DNA of 32,914 bases from the IMG/VR virus record IMGVR_UViG_3300031539_003248, positions 1-32,914 of that record. One strand, written 5' to 3'. The stretch comes from a virus. A program made the translations under genes and the position numbers. Shown piece after piece: positions 9,847 through 18,599 of the stretch; positions within the stretch are counted from its first letter, which is position 1, and each line of letters opens with the position of its first letter. The notes beneath the pieces are model-generated. The model ran no database searches. It was not told where the DNA came from and saw only the letters and a list, made by a program, of their open reading frames with translations.

Positions 9847-11517
9847 ATGGGAGTTTTACTGAGAGGAGCGCAAGAGCGCTTTAATCCTCAAATTCACACA
9901 GAGGCTAATTCGTTGACAACGTTGATGAAGAAAGACTTTAGAGTGGCACGTAAGACCTTCGATTTATTCAAGAAATATAATAAATTCCAATCGTGGATGT
10001 ATTATTCTGGAAGGGTAAATCAAGGGATTCAAAAAGGCAAAATGAAGCCTGCTACTACTGACATTAACGATAATGCTTATCGTATATCTTATGAAGGTAT
10101 GGATATTTTACCAGCCTATTCATTTGGAGCCGCGCAATTTGGAACAGCTTTCGATGCTGCAAATCCAAGTCCGGACATGACAGGTAATGGTGTAACCTTT
10201 ACTGGCGGTGTTCTTGTAACAACCGTTGCAACCAATACATTATGTTCTATTTCTGTTAAGCATGAGCCTGGAAATGGTATTTATGGAGATAAATTTAATC
10301 CTAACGACAAAATAACGTTGGATAATGGATTAGGTATAACTATCATCTTTATCAACAAAGGAAGACTTGCTTCAACAGGAGATCATTATGTTTATGATGG
10401 AAAAACAGTTGGACCAGCTGCTTTATATGCAAATGCTCACGTTGCTGCAGATAATGTATTCACAGAAGCCGGTTCTGCTTTTGGGGAAGGATCTTTAAAA
10501 GGTTATCAAAGATCTAACCACAACCAGTGGAAAATCAATTATTCATTTATCACTCGTTATACTTTAACAATGACTGGTTCTGCGAAGAAACAGCAAATTG
10601 CTTATATCTATAATGAAGATAGTTCGAATAATAAAATGTGGGAGTTTGCCGAAGTTTTACGAGGTGAACGTATCTTTAGAATGATGAATGAGTTGGCTTT
10701 AAGAAATTCTCGGATTTCTATGGATCCATCTACTCATGCATGGTTTGAAAATTATGGTACTAACAATTTAACAGTTTCAGGTTTCTCTGCGGAGTCAGGT
10801 ATCGAGGCTCCTGTAATTGGAAATGGTTGGATTCCAGAAATTGAAGACAATGCCACATTTGATTATAATCCTAATAATGGATTGGCTCATACTCTAATCG
10901 AAGCAATCACAAACATTTTAGCAACTCGTTCTCCTGAAGGGAATAGTGGTAACACTTTCCTTGCAGTAACAGATCGTATTGGTAGAACTGCTTTTGATGC
11001 CGGGATGAAGAAATTGATCCAATTTGATATTGGTTCTGCAACTACCGGTGCATCAAACATTGTTTACAATGTTACTACTGGTGAGAAAATGACTTTAGGA
11101 TTTGAAGTTACCGAATACTACTATTTAGGCAATAAGTTTGTCTTGATAGAAGATGAACTTTTCAACCATCCAGGATTATATGGAACTAATGGTGGATTAG
11201 TTGGTACTGGTAATATTTATATTCTAAATACTACTCCGGTTGAAGGTGTACCTAACTTCGAGATATTAGCTCGTTCAGGTAGAAATTACATCAAAAAGAA
11301 TGTAGATGGTATGCATTCATTCGATCCACAAGCAGATGCTTCTAATCAAGCAGCAAGCGGATTTGATGGTTGCCAATGCCACATGCTTTCTGAATTGATG
11401 GCAGTTCTTTATGACACTCGTTCTTGTGGTATCTTAAAAGCATCGGCTGTTTGGGCTGGTGGTGATTTAAGTGCTAATGCAATTGCAAGTGAGAAAGCCA
11501 ATATATTTACTTGGTAA
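9847..11517 (+). CDS. Major capsid protein (probable HK97 fold)
   Basis: The 556-residue product follows portal and scaffold and is followed by a strong terminator, as expected for the major capsid gene. The N-terminal arm (~1-60) is basic and helical (MKKDFRVARKTFDLFKKY). Residues ~100-215 form a Gly/Thr/Val-rich beta segment that looks like an inserted surface domain. After it come long helices with LRGERIFRMMNELALRNSR (~270-290) and a mixed alpha/beta end finishing in EKANIFTW. Capsid proteins of crAss-like phages are nearer 500 residues, so the inserted domain explains the extra length. Arginine codon CGT is used about as often as AGA here, whereas neighbouring genes favour AGA; that may reflect high expression. 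The HK97 fold is inferred from context, not seen directly. Confidence 0.82.
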   Translation: MGVLLRGAQERFNPQIHTEANSLTTLMKKDFRVARKTFDLFKKYNKFQSWMYYSGRVNQGIQKGKMKPATTDINDNAYRISYEGMDILPAYSFGAAQFGTAFDAANPSPDMTGNGVTFTGGVLVTTVATNTLCSISVKHEPGNGIYGDKFNPNDKITLDNGLGITIIFINKGRLASTGDHYVYDGKTVGPAALYANAHVAADNVFTEAGSAFGEGSLKGYQRSNHNQWKINYSFITRYTLTMTGSAKKQQIAYIYNEDSSNNKMWEFAEVLRGERIFRMMNELALRNSRISMDPSTHAWFENYGTNNLTVSGFSAESGIEAPVIGNGWIPEIEDNATFDYNPNNGLAHTLIEAITNILATRSPEGNSGNTFLAVTDRIGRTAFDAGMKKLIQFDIGSATTGASNIVYNVTTGEKMTLGFEVTEYYYLGNKFVLIEDELFNHPGLYGTNGGLVGTGNIYILNTTPVEGVPNFEILARSGRNYIKKNVDGMHSFDPQADASNQAASGFDGCQCHMLSELMAVLYDTRSCGILKASAVWAGGDLSANAIASEKANIFTW

Positions 11518-11529
11518 TTAATTAACTCT

Positions 11530-11558
11530 AAACCCCTTTCAATTAAGAGAGGGGTTTT
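11530..11558 (+). terminator. Intrinsic terminator after the major capsid gene
   Basis: AAACCCCT (11530-11537) and AGGGGTTT (11550-11557) form a perfect 8-bp stem with a 12-base loop, ending in four T. It lies 13 bases after the capsid stop and 18 bases before the next start, so it can lower transcription of downstream genes relative to the capsid gene. Confidence 0.82.
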
Positions 11559-11575
11559 AAACTAAAATTATAATA

Positions 11576-12421
11576 ATGGAAACAACAGAAGGAATTAAAA
11601 AAATTCAAAGAACAATAGATAAAAGCCTCTTAACAGGTATGTGGCGATTAAAATATGTTCTTGTAAACAGAATGGGATTAGGTGGTTTCAGTGGAAGAAT
11701 GCTAACTGTCTATACAGATCCTCTTACTGGTGCATCAAGATGGTTATATGATTTGAATGGTCAGAAACAAAATGGTTACATGATTGAAAAACAAGTTACT
11801 ATTTTTGATCCTGAAAATGATATGCAGCATAGAAATGAATTGGACTGGCTTATTGGCCACCCTGACGTTTGGGTAGAACAAGATCAAACTAAACTTCATG
11901 ACAGGTATATGCAAAAGAAGAATGAAAATTCTCGAATAAAACTTGTTAATTTAGATCATCAAGCAATAGAGAATCTTGACGAAGAAGATTACATAGATAA
12001 GCTGGTTGGTCGTATTGTGGCTGAAGGTGGTAAAGAAGCTATAGGTATTAAGAAACTTCGTTTTATACTTGCTAAATTGAATTTTGAATATTATGATGCA
12101 AAGTATATTACTAATCCAGCGATCGAGAAAGCTAAATTGAGAAAACGTCTAAAAGATTTTGTTAGACGAGGAATGAAAGAGGCTAATAAAGTACAGGATA
12201 TTATCGATAATCTTCAAGATGCTCAATTTGAATATGAGATCAAAGAAATGGTTCGACATGAAGTATTACACATTTCAAATGGAATGTATAAGTATGAAAG
12301 TGTTCCTATTGGAATAGCTACTGAAAGCGTTATAAAATACTTTTTAAACAATCCGGATTTTTATGCAGAAGTAACTAAAGCTCTTTATGATAAATTAAGA
12401 ATAGAATCTAAAGAAGAATAA
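11576..12421 (+). CDS. Conserved-type head-associated protein, 281 residues
   Basis: First gene after the capsid terminator. The N-terminal ~95 residues are beta-rich and contain QVTIFDPENDMQHRNELDWL, then IGHPDV. The rest is helical with many Lys/Arg/Glu, including KAKLRKRLKDFVRRGMKEA (~185-203). From memory, this layout (a short beta domain ending in a D-x-x-x-D motif and W-L-x-x-HP, then a long helical region) recurs downstream of capsid genes in Bacteroidota phages. A role as capsid auxiliary or head-completion protein is likely from context, but no biochemical function can be named. Four bases separate it from the next gene. Confidence 0.72.
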   Translation: METTEGIKKIQRTIDKSLLTGMWRLKYVLVNRMGLGGFSGRMLTVYTDPLTGASRWLYDLNGQKQNGYMIEKQVTIFDPENDMQHRNELDWLIGHPDVWVEQDQTKLHDRYMQKKNENSRIKLVNLDHQAIENLDEEDYIDKLVGRIVAEGGKEAIGIKKLRFILAKLNFEYYDAKYITNPAIEKAKLRKRLKDFVRRGMKEANKVQDIIDNLQDAQFEYEIKEMVRHEVLHISNGMYKYESVPIGIATESVIKYFLNNPDFYAEVTKALYDKLRIESKEE

Positions 12422-12425
12422 CACA

Positions 12426-13070
12426 ATGGATTATACATTAGCTGAAGTTCACGAAAAACTAAAACAACTATCTGACAAAATGGGTTCAGATTATTTTGTT
12501 TTGCCAGTCTTTCTTAATTTTTTTGAAACTGCTACCTATGATTGGATAGGAGAAAAATTAAAGATTATAGAAAACACGCAAGAGGTTACTGATGATATTA
12601 GAAGCCTTATAGTTCCAAAAGACATAACAGTTGGTGTAGATCCAAATCAAGCCGGAAAATACATCGCTGCGCTGCCTACCGATTATCTTCGTGAGGTGGC
12701 GTATGATGTATATTATGCAAACAACGAAAAATGTAGGAGAGCAGATTTAATAAAACATGCAGAGATTACTAATGCCAGGTTAAATCCGAATAAGGAACCT
12801 ACCAAAAGTTATCCTTTGATATTACAATTTGCAAGTACATTTCAAATAGATGCCGGTATAACAATTCCGGTAACATTTAGACTTACCTATTGTAAGAAAC
12901 CAAGTTTTGCTTCAACAGGACAGCCGGGAACCAGAATAGTAAATCTTCCTGATGATGCTATTGAAAAAATATTAAAAATAACAGTTACGAATTTGTTTAA
13001 TAAAACTGCAGACGAAAGAACGCAATCAAGTTATCAATTAGCAGAAACGTATCGTAAAGTCTTTAAATAA
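12426..13070 (+). CDS. Putative head-tail connector / ring protein
   Basis: The 214 residues fit a connector-type structural protein. The N-terminal helices are followed by PTDYLREVAYDVYYANN (~104-120), then a beta segment (PVTFRLTYCKKPSF), and the end is GTRIVNLPDDAIEKILKI followed by a helix with AETYRKVF. A Leu-Pro-x-x motif leading into a terminal helix is common in ring and adaptor proteins that stack below the portal. It overlaps the next gene by one base (TAATG) and is part of the five-gene block between capsid and fibres. Family assignment is by pattern and position only. Confidence 0.62.
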   Translation: MDYTLAEVHEKLKQLSDKMGSDYFVLPVFLNFFETATYDWIGEKLKIIENTQEVTDDIRSLIVPKDITVGVDPNQAGKYIAALPTDYLREVAYDVYYANNEKCRRADLIKHAEITNARLNPNKEPTKSYPLILQFASTFQIDAGITIPVTFRLTYCKKPSFASTGQPGTRIVNLPDDAIEKILKITVTNLFNKTADERTQSSYQLAETYRKVFK

Positions 13071-13780
13071 TGGTTAGCGAAAGAGAATTAATATACACCC
13101 TATGGGATACTGTTAGAGCTGGAGAGTTTAACCAAGACGACAATATCAATGAGAGATTAATGCGACAATATTTAAGCGCGCATCGAGGAAAGATTTTAGA
13201 TCAAGTTTCAAGTAAGGGAGCTTTACTTCCTGAAGAAGTTTTTCAAAGTTTAGGAACTATTAATTTTTCTTTTACAGGTGGTGTATATGTAAGTCCTCAA
13301 TTACCTAAGATCATTCGATTTCGACATAACTATGGTATCGCTTGTTTTAAAGGGCCATATATAATCTCTATAATGAATTCTGAAGAATTCGATAATGCTA
13401 AATATGACCAGTTTAATAAGTTTCATCCAAGATTAAAATTTATAAATAGAAAGCTAACTTTTGATTTAGGAAACACACAGGTTTGTAATCAAATAGAAGA
13501 CTTGTCTAATTCAGTTTTAAATACTGCAGTAAGATTATTAAATGAAGAATCTAAAACCAATTCTGTTAAGATTACCGGAATGGGAGCTTTAGTTAGGACT
13601 GATGATGAAGTAGGTTATGATTGGCTTTCTGATCCTTATCCAATGCCTGATGAACTTATTGAACAATTAATGAATTCAGTAAGTGCAAGGGATTTTAATA
13701 TATTTCTAAAAATGAGATCTGATGAAACAGGCGATTCACAAAACACAACCGAACCATACGATCCAAACAGAGAAATCTAA
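13070..13780 (+). CDS. Putative head-tail ring protein
   Basis: The 236 residues begin with an N-terminal helix set (SERELIYTLWDTVRAGEFNQ, then DDNINERLMRQYLSAHRGKIL) and a beta core. Residues ~195-225 contain DPYPMPDELIEQLMNSVSAR and end near KMRSDETGDSQN. This start-and-end pattern, with a YPMP-type motif before the last helix and a D-x-x-D/N-rich end, is what I recall from ring proteins of crAss-like virions. Those rings sit between portal and muzzle and line the DNA channel. The 3' end overlaps the next ORF by 59 bases if that one starts at 13722. Confidence 0.65.
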   Translation: MVSERELIYTLWDTVRAGEFNQDDNINERLMRQYLSAHRGKILDQVSSKGALLPEEVFQSLGTINFSFTGGVYVSPQLPKIIRFRHNYGIACFKGPYIISIMNSEEFDNAKYDQFNKFHPRLKFINRKLTFDLGNTQVCNQIEDLSNSVLNTAVRLLNEESKTNSVKITGMGALVRTDDEVGYDWLSDPYPMPDELIEQLMNSVSARDFNIFLKMRSDETGDSQNTTEPYDPNREI

Positions 13781-14291
13781 AATAGAAATATTAAGAGTAA
13801 GTTATTTCTATGATTTGTTTCTAAAAGAGAAGAAAAGGTATGCTCCTTCTCTTTTTACAATTGATCAAAAAGTTAAAGCAAAAAGGAAAAGGAAACCTAC
13901 CTTAAAAGAATTCAAACAAATCATATATCAATATTTAAAGATTTACTTCTATGAACTTTATATGGGAAGGAAAGCTGCTTATTTCTTTCTTGGTGGATTC
14001 ATGAAAGTTGTAACTACACAAAGTTTAGCAAAGTATCAACTGCGAGGGCGTGAAAGAAAGAAAACCCTTATTGTTACTAATAAACCATTAGGGTTGTTTT
14101 GGTTTATGAAACCAACTGAAAAAATGCATTATATGGTTATTCTTAATAAGCTTACAGGAAGCTCGAATATTCTTCCTAAAATTGAAAAGACATTCAAACA
14201 AAATTACGATAAAGATTTATTACCTATCTTTACAAATGAACAGAAGAAGGGTAAGATTAATAAAACATTGTACAGATGTATTCAAAGATAA
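13722..14291 (+). CDS. Conserved-type basic phage protein, 189 residues
   Basis: This very basic protein is rich in Lys, Tyr and Phe. A central segment reads LKIYFYELYMGRKAAYFFLG, then GFMKVV, followed by basic strands (KKTLIVTNKPLGLFWFMKP). I recall similar proteins, with an aromatic helix leading into a short Leu-Gly-Gly strand, between ring-protein genes of Bacteroidota phages, but no function is known to me. The only ATG preceding the conserved-looking region is at 13722, inside the previous gene; a non-ATG start just after 13780 is also possible. It overlaps the next gene by 16 bases. The high charge would suit contact with packaged DNA or with acidic ring surfaces. Confidence 0.68.
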   Translation: MKQAIHKTQPNHTIQTEKSKIEILRVSYFYDLFLKEKKRYAPSLFTIDQKVKAKRKRKPTLKEFKQIIYQYLKIYFYELYMGRKAAYFFLGGFMKVVTTQSLAKYQLRGRERKKTLIVTNKPLGLFWFMKPTEKMHYMVILNKLTGSSNILPKIEKTFKQNYDKDLLPIFTNEQKKGKINKTLYRCIQR

Positions 14292-15289
14292 TACCCTTTC
14301 AAAATATTATAGATTCTATCAAGGATGAAACAGGGATTTCAAACTTACGAAATCTATATCCTACAGTCAGAAGACATGTTTATAGGGCCCAAAGAGATAT
14401 TGGTTATGGCTATGGACTTCTATTAAAAAGAATCACTTATTCTACAGCCGATGGAACTATTTTTGATAATAAGGTCAGGCTTCCGGAAGATCTCCTCTTA
14501 ATAGAAGAAATAGGAACATGTAAGGAAGGCATTTGTCCAGGAGATTATACACATCAAGGAAACTATCTATTCCTTTGCAAACCCATAGATTCATTTGGTC
14601 TTATTTATTATACCATGCTTTGTGATGGAGAAGGTAATCCGGCAATTACCGAAAACCATTTTGAAGCTGTTTTGGCTGGTGTTAAATATTTTATGTATCA
14701 ACCTAAAATGTGGAATAATGAAGGTAATATTAATTTTTATAAAGAATTAAAACTTTTATATTATGACAATTGTGGTGAAGCCAGAGGTCAAGATGTTATG
14801 CCAACCACTGATAAAGAATGGGCTCAAATAGGGCAGCATTTAAGAATGAGTTATAGAGATATTCTTATTTATTCACAAGATGAAAAATGTTATGCTTGTG
14901 TACCAACTACCACTAACAACGAAGTCATTGATCCCGGTGATGACGATAATACTACTGACGATATGGTTTACTTTTGGCAATACAATGATTTAGCTTCAGA
15001 CATATCATTAGCACCCGCTATTGATCAAGCTTTTTTAGATCTACAGAACAAAGAAGAAATTCAAGTTTTTTTAGATGGCTACGTTATTCCTTACGCAACT
15101 GTAGGAAGAATAGCGTTTGCTATATCCAATGTTTCAGAAGATTACTATCAAATTACAGATGTTTTCAATCAAGATATTACAAGTGTTGTTTTTGACACTT
15201 ATTACAATTCGACATTAAGAATCCAAATCTACATTTCCAAAGAGATATATTCTCATGGGAATATATATTATGAATTAATCAAAAATTAA
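14276..15289 (+). CDS. Putative ring/adaptor protein with C-terminal extension
   Basis: The 337 residues fall into two parts. Residues 1-~215 match the ring/adaptor style: IIDSIKDETGISNLRNLYP, then RRHVYRAQRDIGYG, RLPEDLLLIEE, and a strand (LIYYTMLCDGEGNPAI) leading to ENHFEAVLAGVKYFMYQP. Such proteins sit below the portal in podovirus-like tails. Residues ~216-337 begin with a Thr/Asn/Asp-rich linker (TTTNNEVIDPGDDDNTTDD) and continue into an extra beta-rich domain. That domain could anchor the fibre encoded immediately downstream (one-base gap). The bipartite view is from composition and pattern. Confidence 0.65.
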   Translation: MYSKIIPFQNIIDSIKDETGISNLRNLYPTVRRHVYRAQRDIGYGYGLLLKRITYSTADGTIFDNKVRLPEDLLLIEEIGTCKEGICPGDYTHQGNYLFLCKPIDSFGLIYYTMLCDGEGNPAITENHFEAVLAGVKYFMYQPKMWNNEGNINFYKELKLLYYDNCGEARGQDVMPTTDKEWAQIGQHLRMSYRDILIYSQDEKCYACVPTTTNNEVIDPGDDDNTTDDMVYFWQYNDLASDISLAPAIDQAFLDLQNKEEIQVFLDGYVIPYATVGRIAFAISNVSEDYYQITDVFNQDITSVVFDTYYNSTLRIQIYISKEIYSHGNIYYELIKN

Positions 15290-15290
15290 A

Positions 15291-18200
15291 ATGGCAAATA
15301 TAGATCTTACAACCGGCATTTTTCCTATAGCTCAACTTCCTGCTGATGCAAAAGCTTATGCTATTACTCTTGCAGAACTTACTACTCTTGGAGCTGCAGA
15401 TTTCAAAGCCTTTTATTATTACGAAGGACTTATTGTTTTCTGTGTGGAAAATCAATTGAGATATCAATGGAGAGAAGAATTAACAGTAGGAGAAACTGGT
15501 GGACTTGTAGGAGCTTCATATACTTATCCAGCTAACGCTATAGCTAATGGAATTGATTACAGTGGTAGAACATTCAATTTCTTTCTTTATCAAATTACAG
15601 CTGCAGAAGTTTCAGACTTTCAAGAAAATGTTACAAACAACATTAATGTAGTAAGAAACTCATCTTATGTAAATATTCATCTTGATGAAGATGTAATGCT
15701 TGATGGTGATGCTGTTTTAGTAGATATAGTTACAAGAGAATTTTGGGTTAGAGCTGATAGCTATATTATAAATAGTACTCCTTATTCTGCAACTGCAGCA
15801 CAGCATTTTTTAGATCCGTTCCCAGGAGTAGGAGATAAAAGATATGATATTTTCTTTGCTGATATAAATGGAGTTGTAGGTGTTATTAAAGGTCTTGAAG
15901 CACCAATACCTGTTTTCCCAACATTAAATCCTGATGAACAAATACAAATCACTTTTGTAGAATTAGATGAAAATGGTTTTGTAGGTATTTCTGAAGAACT
16001 CGTTTATGATGAAAACCTTGGTTTTTCTTCAGAATATGCTGTAACAGAAAATACAGCCGGTGCTCGTTTTGATTTAGCTTCTCCAAATGATCCTCAATCA
16101 AATGCAGTTTCTATTGAAGCTACAAATACTATTGATGGGGATCTATTGACATTTACTGCAGAAAATATAACTTCAGTTATAGGTATTAGTTCTTTATACA
16201 TGAGATTAAAACTAAAAGAAGCTGGACTTGCTGTTTTTAGAATACGTTTTTGGAATGGAACGACATTAGTAGGTGGACTAAGATTAGCATTAAGGCCGCA
16301 ACATGGATTTGATAGAGATAATATTACAGATCATCAAATTATAAATATACCAGTTACAGATATTCGTTTTAGGGGTCCTGAATTTACTCACTTTACTATT
16401 GTTTGTAATGCTTTGGGAATTGCTAACACTCATTTAGGATTCTTCCTTGATAAGATTAGAATAATATCTGGAGCTGATGGTATAGGGGCTGCAGGAACTT
16501 CTACATGGTTAGGATTAACTGATGTGTTTGAAACATCTTATGCCGGTAGAGCTGGATGGGGTAAAGCTGTTAATGCAGCACAAACAGGATGGAACTTTGA
16601 ACGCTTCCCTTTATTTTCGGATTTATTTTCTTCTACCCAAAACATTAATGGTGGCGTTATTCCGCTAACTAATATAAGTATTTATGATTTTCAAATATGG
16701 AGTAGTTTATACAGAATTGCTAATGTTACTTATCCACAAGCTCCTTTTCTTGGTGAAGTAAGAGGTGATGTAACAATATCTGTGGCTGATGCTACTCTTG
16801 ATAGATTTGTTGTTTTTTATATAGAAAATAATGGTGTCGATGCTCCTACTGTTGGTTTTGTTGAAGGAGCTGCTGCGGTTAATCCTTTAATACCTTTCGA
16901 TCAATTAGATTTATCTATTCAAGTTCTTATTGGTACTGTTCGTGTAACATCTTTAGCTGGAGCTACTCCAGGACCGGATGTAATTGTTACTTCTATTTAT
17001 GCAGAAGCTCTTGGTGAGCCACCCGAATGGGATTATGTTAATGGTATTGCAGGTTCAGATATTGCTGATACCACTATTGCTTATGCGGGTACTAAATCTA
17101 TTTTAATTCCTGCAGGAAGTCCGGTTGGGATACTTAAATTTAATACTGCTTTTCCTATTAAATATATTTCAACAGGTCGTCTTAATTGGGCTGTTAAATT
17201 AGATACTCCAATGGCATCAGGGGGAAGTCAAGGCCCAGGAGGTACTGCAACTGTTTGGAAAATAAGTTTAAGAGATAGCACCATAAGCACTAATACTTTA
17301 CATGCTATACCTTTTACCTTAGCAAATGCAGGATTAGATCTTAATAATACAACTGACTGGCAATTATTAAGTCTTTCACTTGACAATTATAATATAGATG
17401 CTCTTCATCCTAATTTTAATATTGATGAAGTTTGGTTTGAATTTTTAAATACACCTAAAGTCAATTTTGATAATATAGAACTTGTAACAGGATTAAATAT
17501 ATCCGGTGGAGTTGTTCCTGAATATACACTATCTCCAGTATCAGGTAATAAATTCAGTTTATTAAGAAATGGTGTTCCAGTACCAAATGAAGTTACTTTA
17601 ATATCCTCTACAGGACTTGAAGCCATTAATGAAGGTAATGGTATTGGATGGAGATTAATAGGTAAAGATCCTTTAAATTATGGAAATATAGGATTAGGAG
17701 CCATTGATTTTGCTGAAAACTATGCTCCTTCGGCTGTATTTGGAGCAAGAGCTGAAGCTTCATTTAATCATGCTTCAGACACTATTATTGATCCTGCAGC
17801 TTATGGTGCTGTTAGTTTTGGATATTTAAACGTAATTGGAACAAACGGAAATCCTTCTTGGGATGGTGTTTGGGGAGTTGCTTTAGGACAGCAAATAACC
17901 CTTCAGGATTATGCAATGTTTTCTTTTGGAGTAAATAATAGACTTTGGGGAGATCCTGTAAGTGGATCTGGATATTCCGCAGCCTTTGGAAGAAACCATG
18001 ATTTTGATTTAGTAGGTGGATTTGTTGCCGGACTTGCTCTTATAGGGCAAGGTGTTGGCGTAACAGTTCTTGGACAAGCAAATGTTGATTTTAATGGTAA
18101 TACAAATATTCCTAATGAGGCCGGTAAACTTCAAATGGTAATTGGTAATGGAACACTAAATGCTGGATCTCTTACAGCTTCAGTAAGAAGTGATAGTTGG

Positions 18201-18599
18201 AGATTATATTATTCGGGTGTTGCTGAGCTTCCAAGCTCTACAATCGCTTTAATTAATACTTTAGGAGCCAAAGCAATACTTACTTTAGAATATGCAGATG
18301 CTAATTATATTAGAACTAATCTACAAGCTGAACTTGCTACAAGAGCAGCATTAGCTTCTGATGTTAATAAAATTCTAATTGCCAGTGGTGCCGGAACTAC
18401 AACTTATACAATAAATGATCCATTTACCAATGGTGATGTAGTTGAATTTGTCAATGTAGGAACTGGTAATTTAGTTTTTGCTGCAGGAACAGGAACTCTA
18501 AATGCTCCTGAAGGAGTTATATTAGGGCCAAATAGAGTTGCTACTTTAATGAAAAGAACATTTAATTCACAGTATTATTTATTTGGAGAAGTAACTTAA
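15291..18599 (+). CDS. Large tail/head fibre with two CBM-like domains
   Basis: This 1102-residue beta-rich protein appears to be modular. The N-terminal ~110 residues are probably the virion anchor. Residues ~246-394 and ~574-740 each end in a pattern typical of carbohydrate-binding jelly rolls (strands ending FFLDKIRIISG and VNFDNIELVTG), and the two resemble each other. Residues ~800-945 are Gly/Ala-rich short repeats (AVFGARAEASFNHAS, FSFGVNNRLWG, AAFGRNHDFDLVGGF), suggesting a trimeric stalk or beta-roll such as in YadA-type heads. The C-terminal ~100 residues form a small beta domain that could trimerise or bind receptor. It overlaps the next gene by one base. Most likely a host-surface-glycan adhesin; no enzymatic motif was found. 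Confidence 0.8.
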   Translation: MANIDLTTGIFPIAQLPADAKAYAITLAELTTLGAADFKAFYYYEGLIVFCVENQLRYQWREELTVGETGGLVGASYTYPANAIANGIDYSGRTFNFFLYQITAAEVSDFQENVTNNINVVRNSSYVNIHLDEDVMLDGDAVLVDIVTREFWVRADSYIINSTPYSATAAQHFLDPFPGVGDKRYDIFFADINGVVGVIKGLEAPIPVFPTLNPDEQIQITFVELDENGFVGISEELVYDENLGFSSEYAVTENTAGARFDLASPNDPQSNAVSIEATNTIDGDLLTFTAENITSVIGISSLYMRLKLKEAGLAVFRIRFWNGTTLVGGLRLALRPQHGFDRDNITDHQIINIPVTDIRFRGPEFTHFTIVCNALGIANTHLGFFLDKIRIISGADGIGAAGTSTWLGLTDVFETSYAGRAGWGKAVNAAQTGWNFERFPLFSDLFSSTQNINGGVIPLTNISIYDFQIWSSLYRIANVTYPQAPFLGEVRGDVTISVADATLDRFVVFYIENNGVDAPTVGFVEGAAAVNPLIPFDQLDLSIQVLIGTVRVTSLAGATPGPDVIVTSIYAEALGEPPEWDYVNGIAGSDIADTTIAYAGTKSILIPAGSPVGILKFNTAFPIKYISTGRLNWAVKLDTPMASGGSQGPGGTATVWKISLRDSTISTNTLHAIPFTLANAGLDLNNTTDWQLLSLSLDNYNIDALHPNFNIDEVWFEFLNTPKVNFDNIELVTGLNISGGVVPEYTLSPVSGNKFSLLRNGVPVPNEVTLISSTGLEAINEGNGIGWRLIGKDPLNYGNIGLGAIDFAENYAPSAVFGARAEASFNHASDTIIDPAAYGAVSFGYLNVIGTNGNPSWDGVWGVALGQQITLQDYAMFSFGVNNRLWGDPVSGSGYSAAFGRNHDFDLVGGFVAGLALIGQGVGVTVLGQANVDFNGNTNIPNEAGKLQMVIGNGTLNAGSLTASVRSDSWRLYYSGVAELPSSTIALINTLGAKAILTLEYADANYIRTNLQAELATRAALASDVNKILIASGAGTTTYTINDPFTNGDVVEFVNVGTGNLVFAAGTGTLNAPEGVILGPNRVATLMKRTFNSQYYLFGEVT

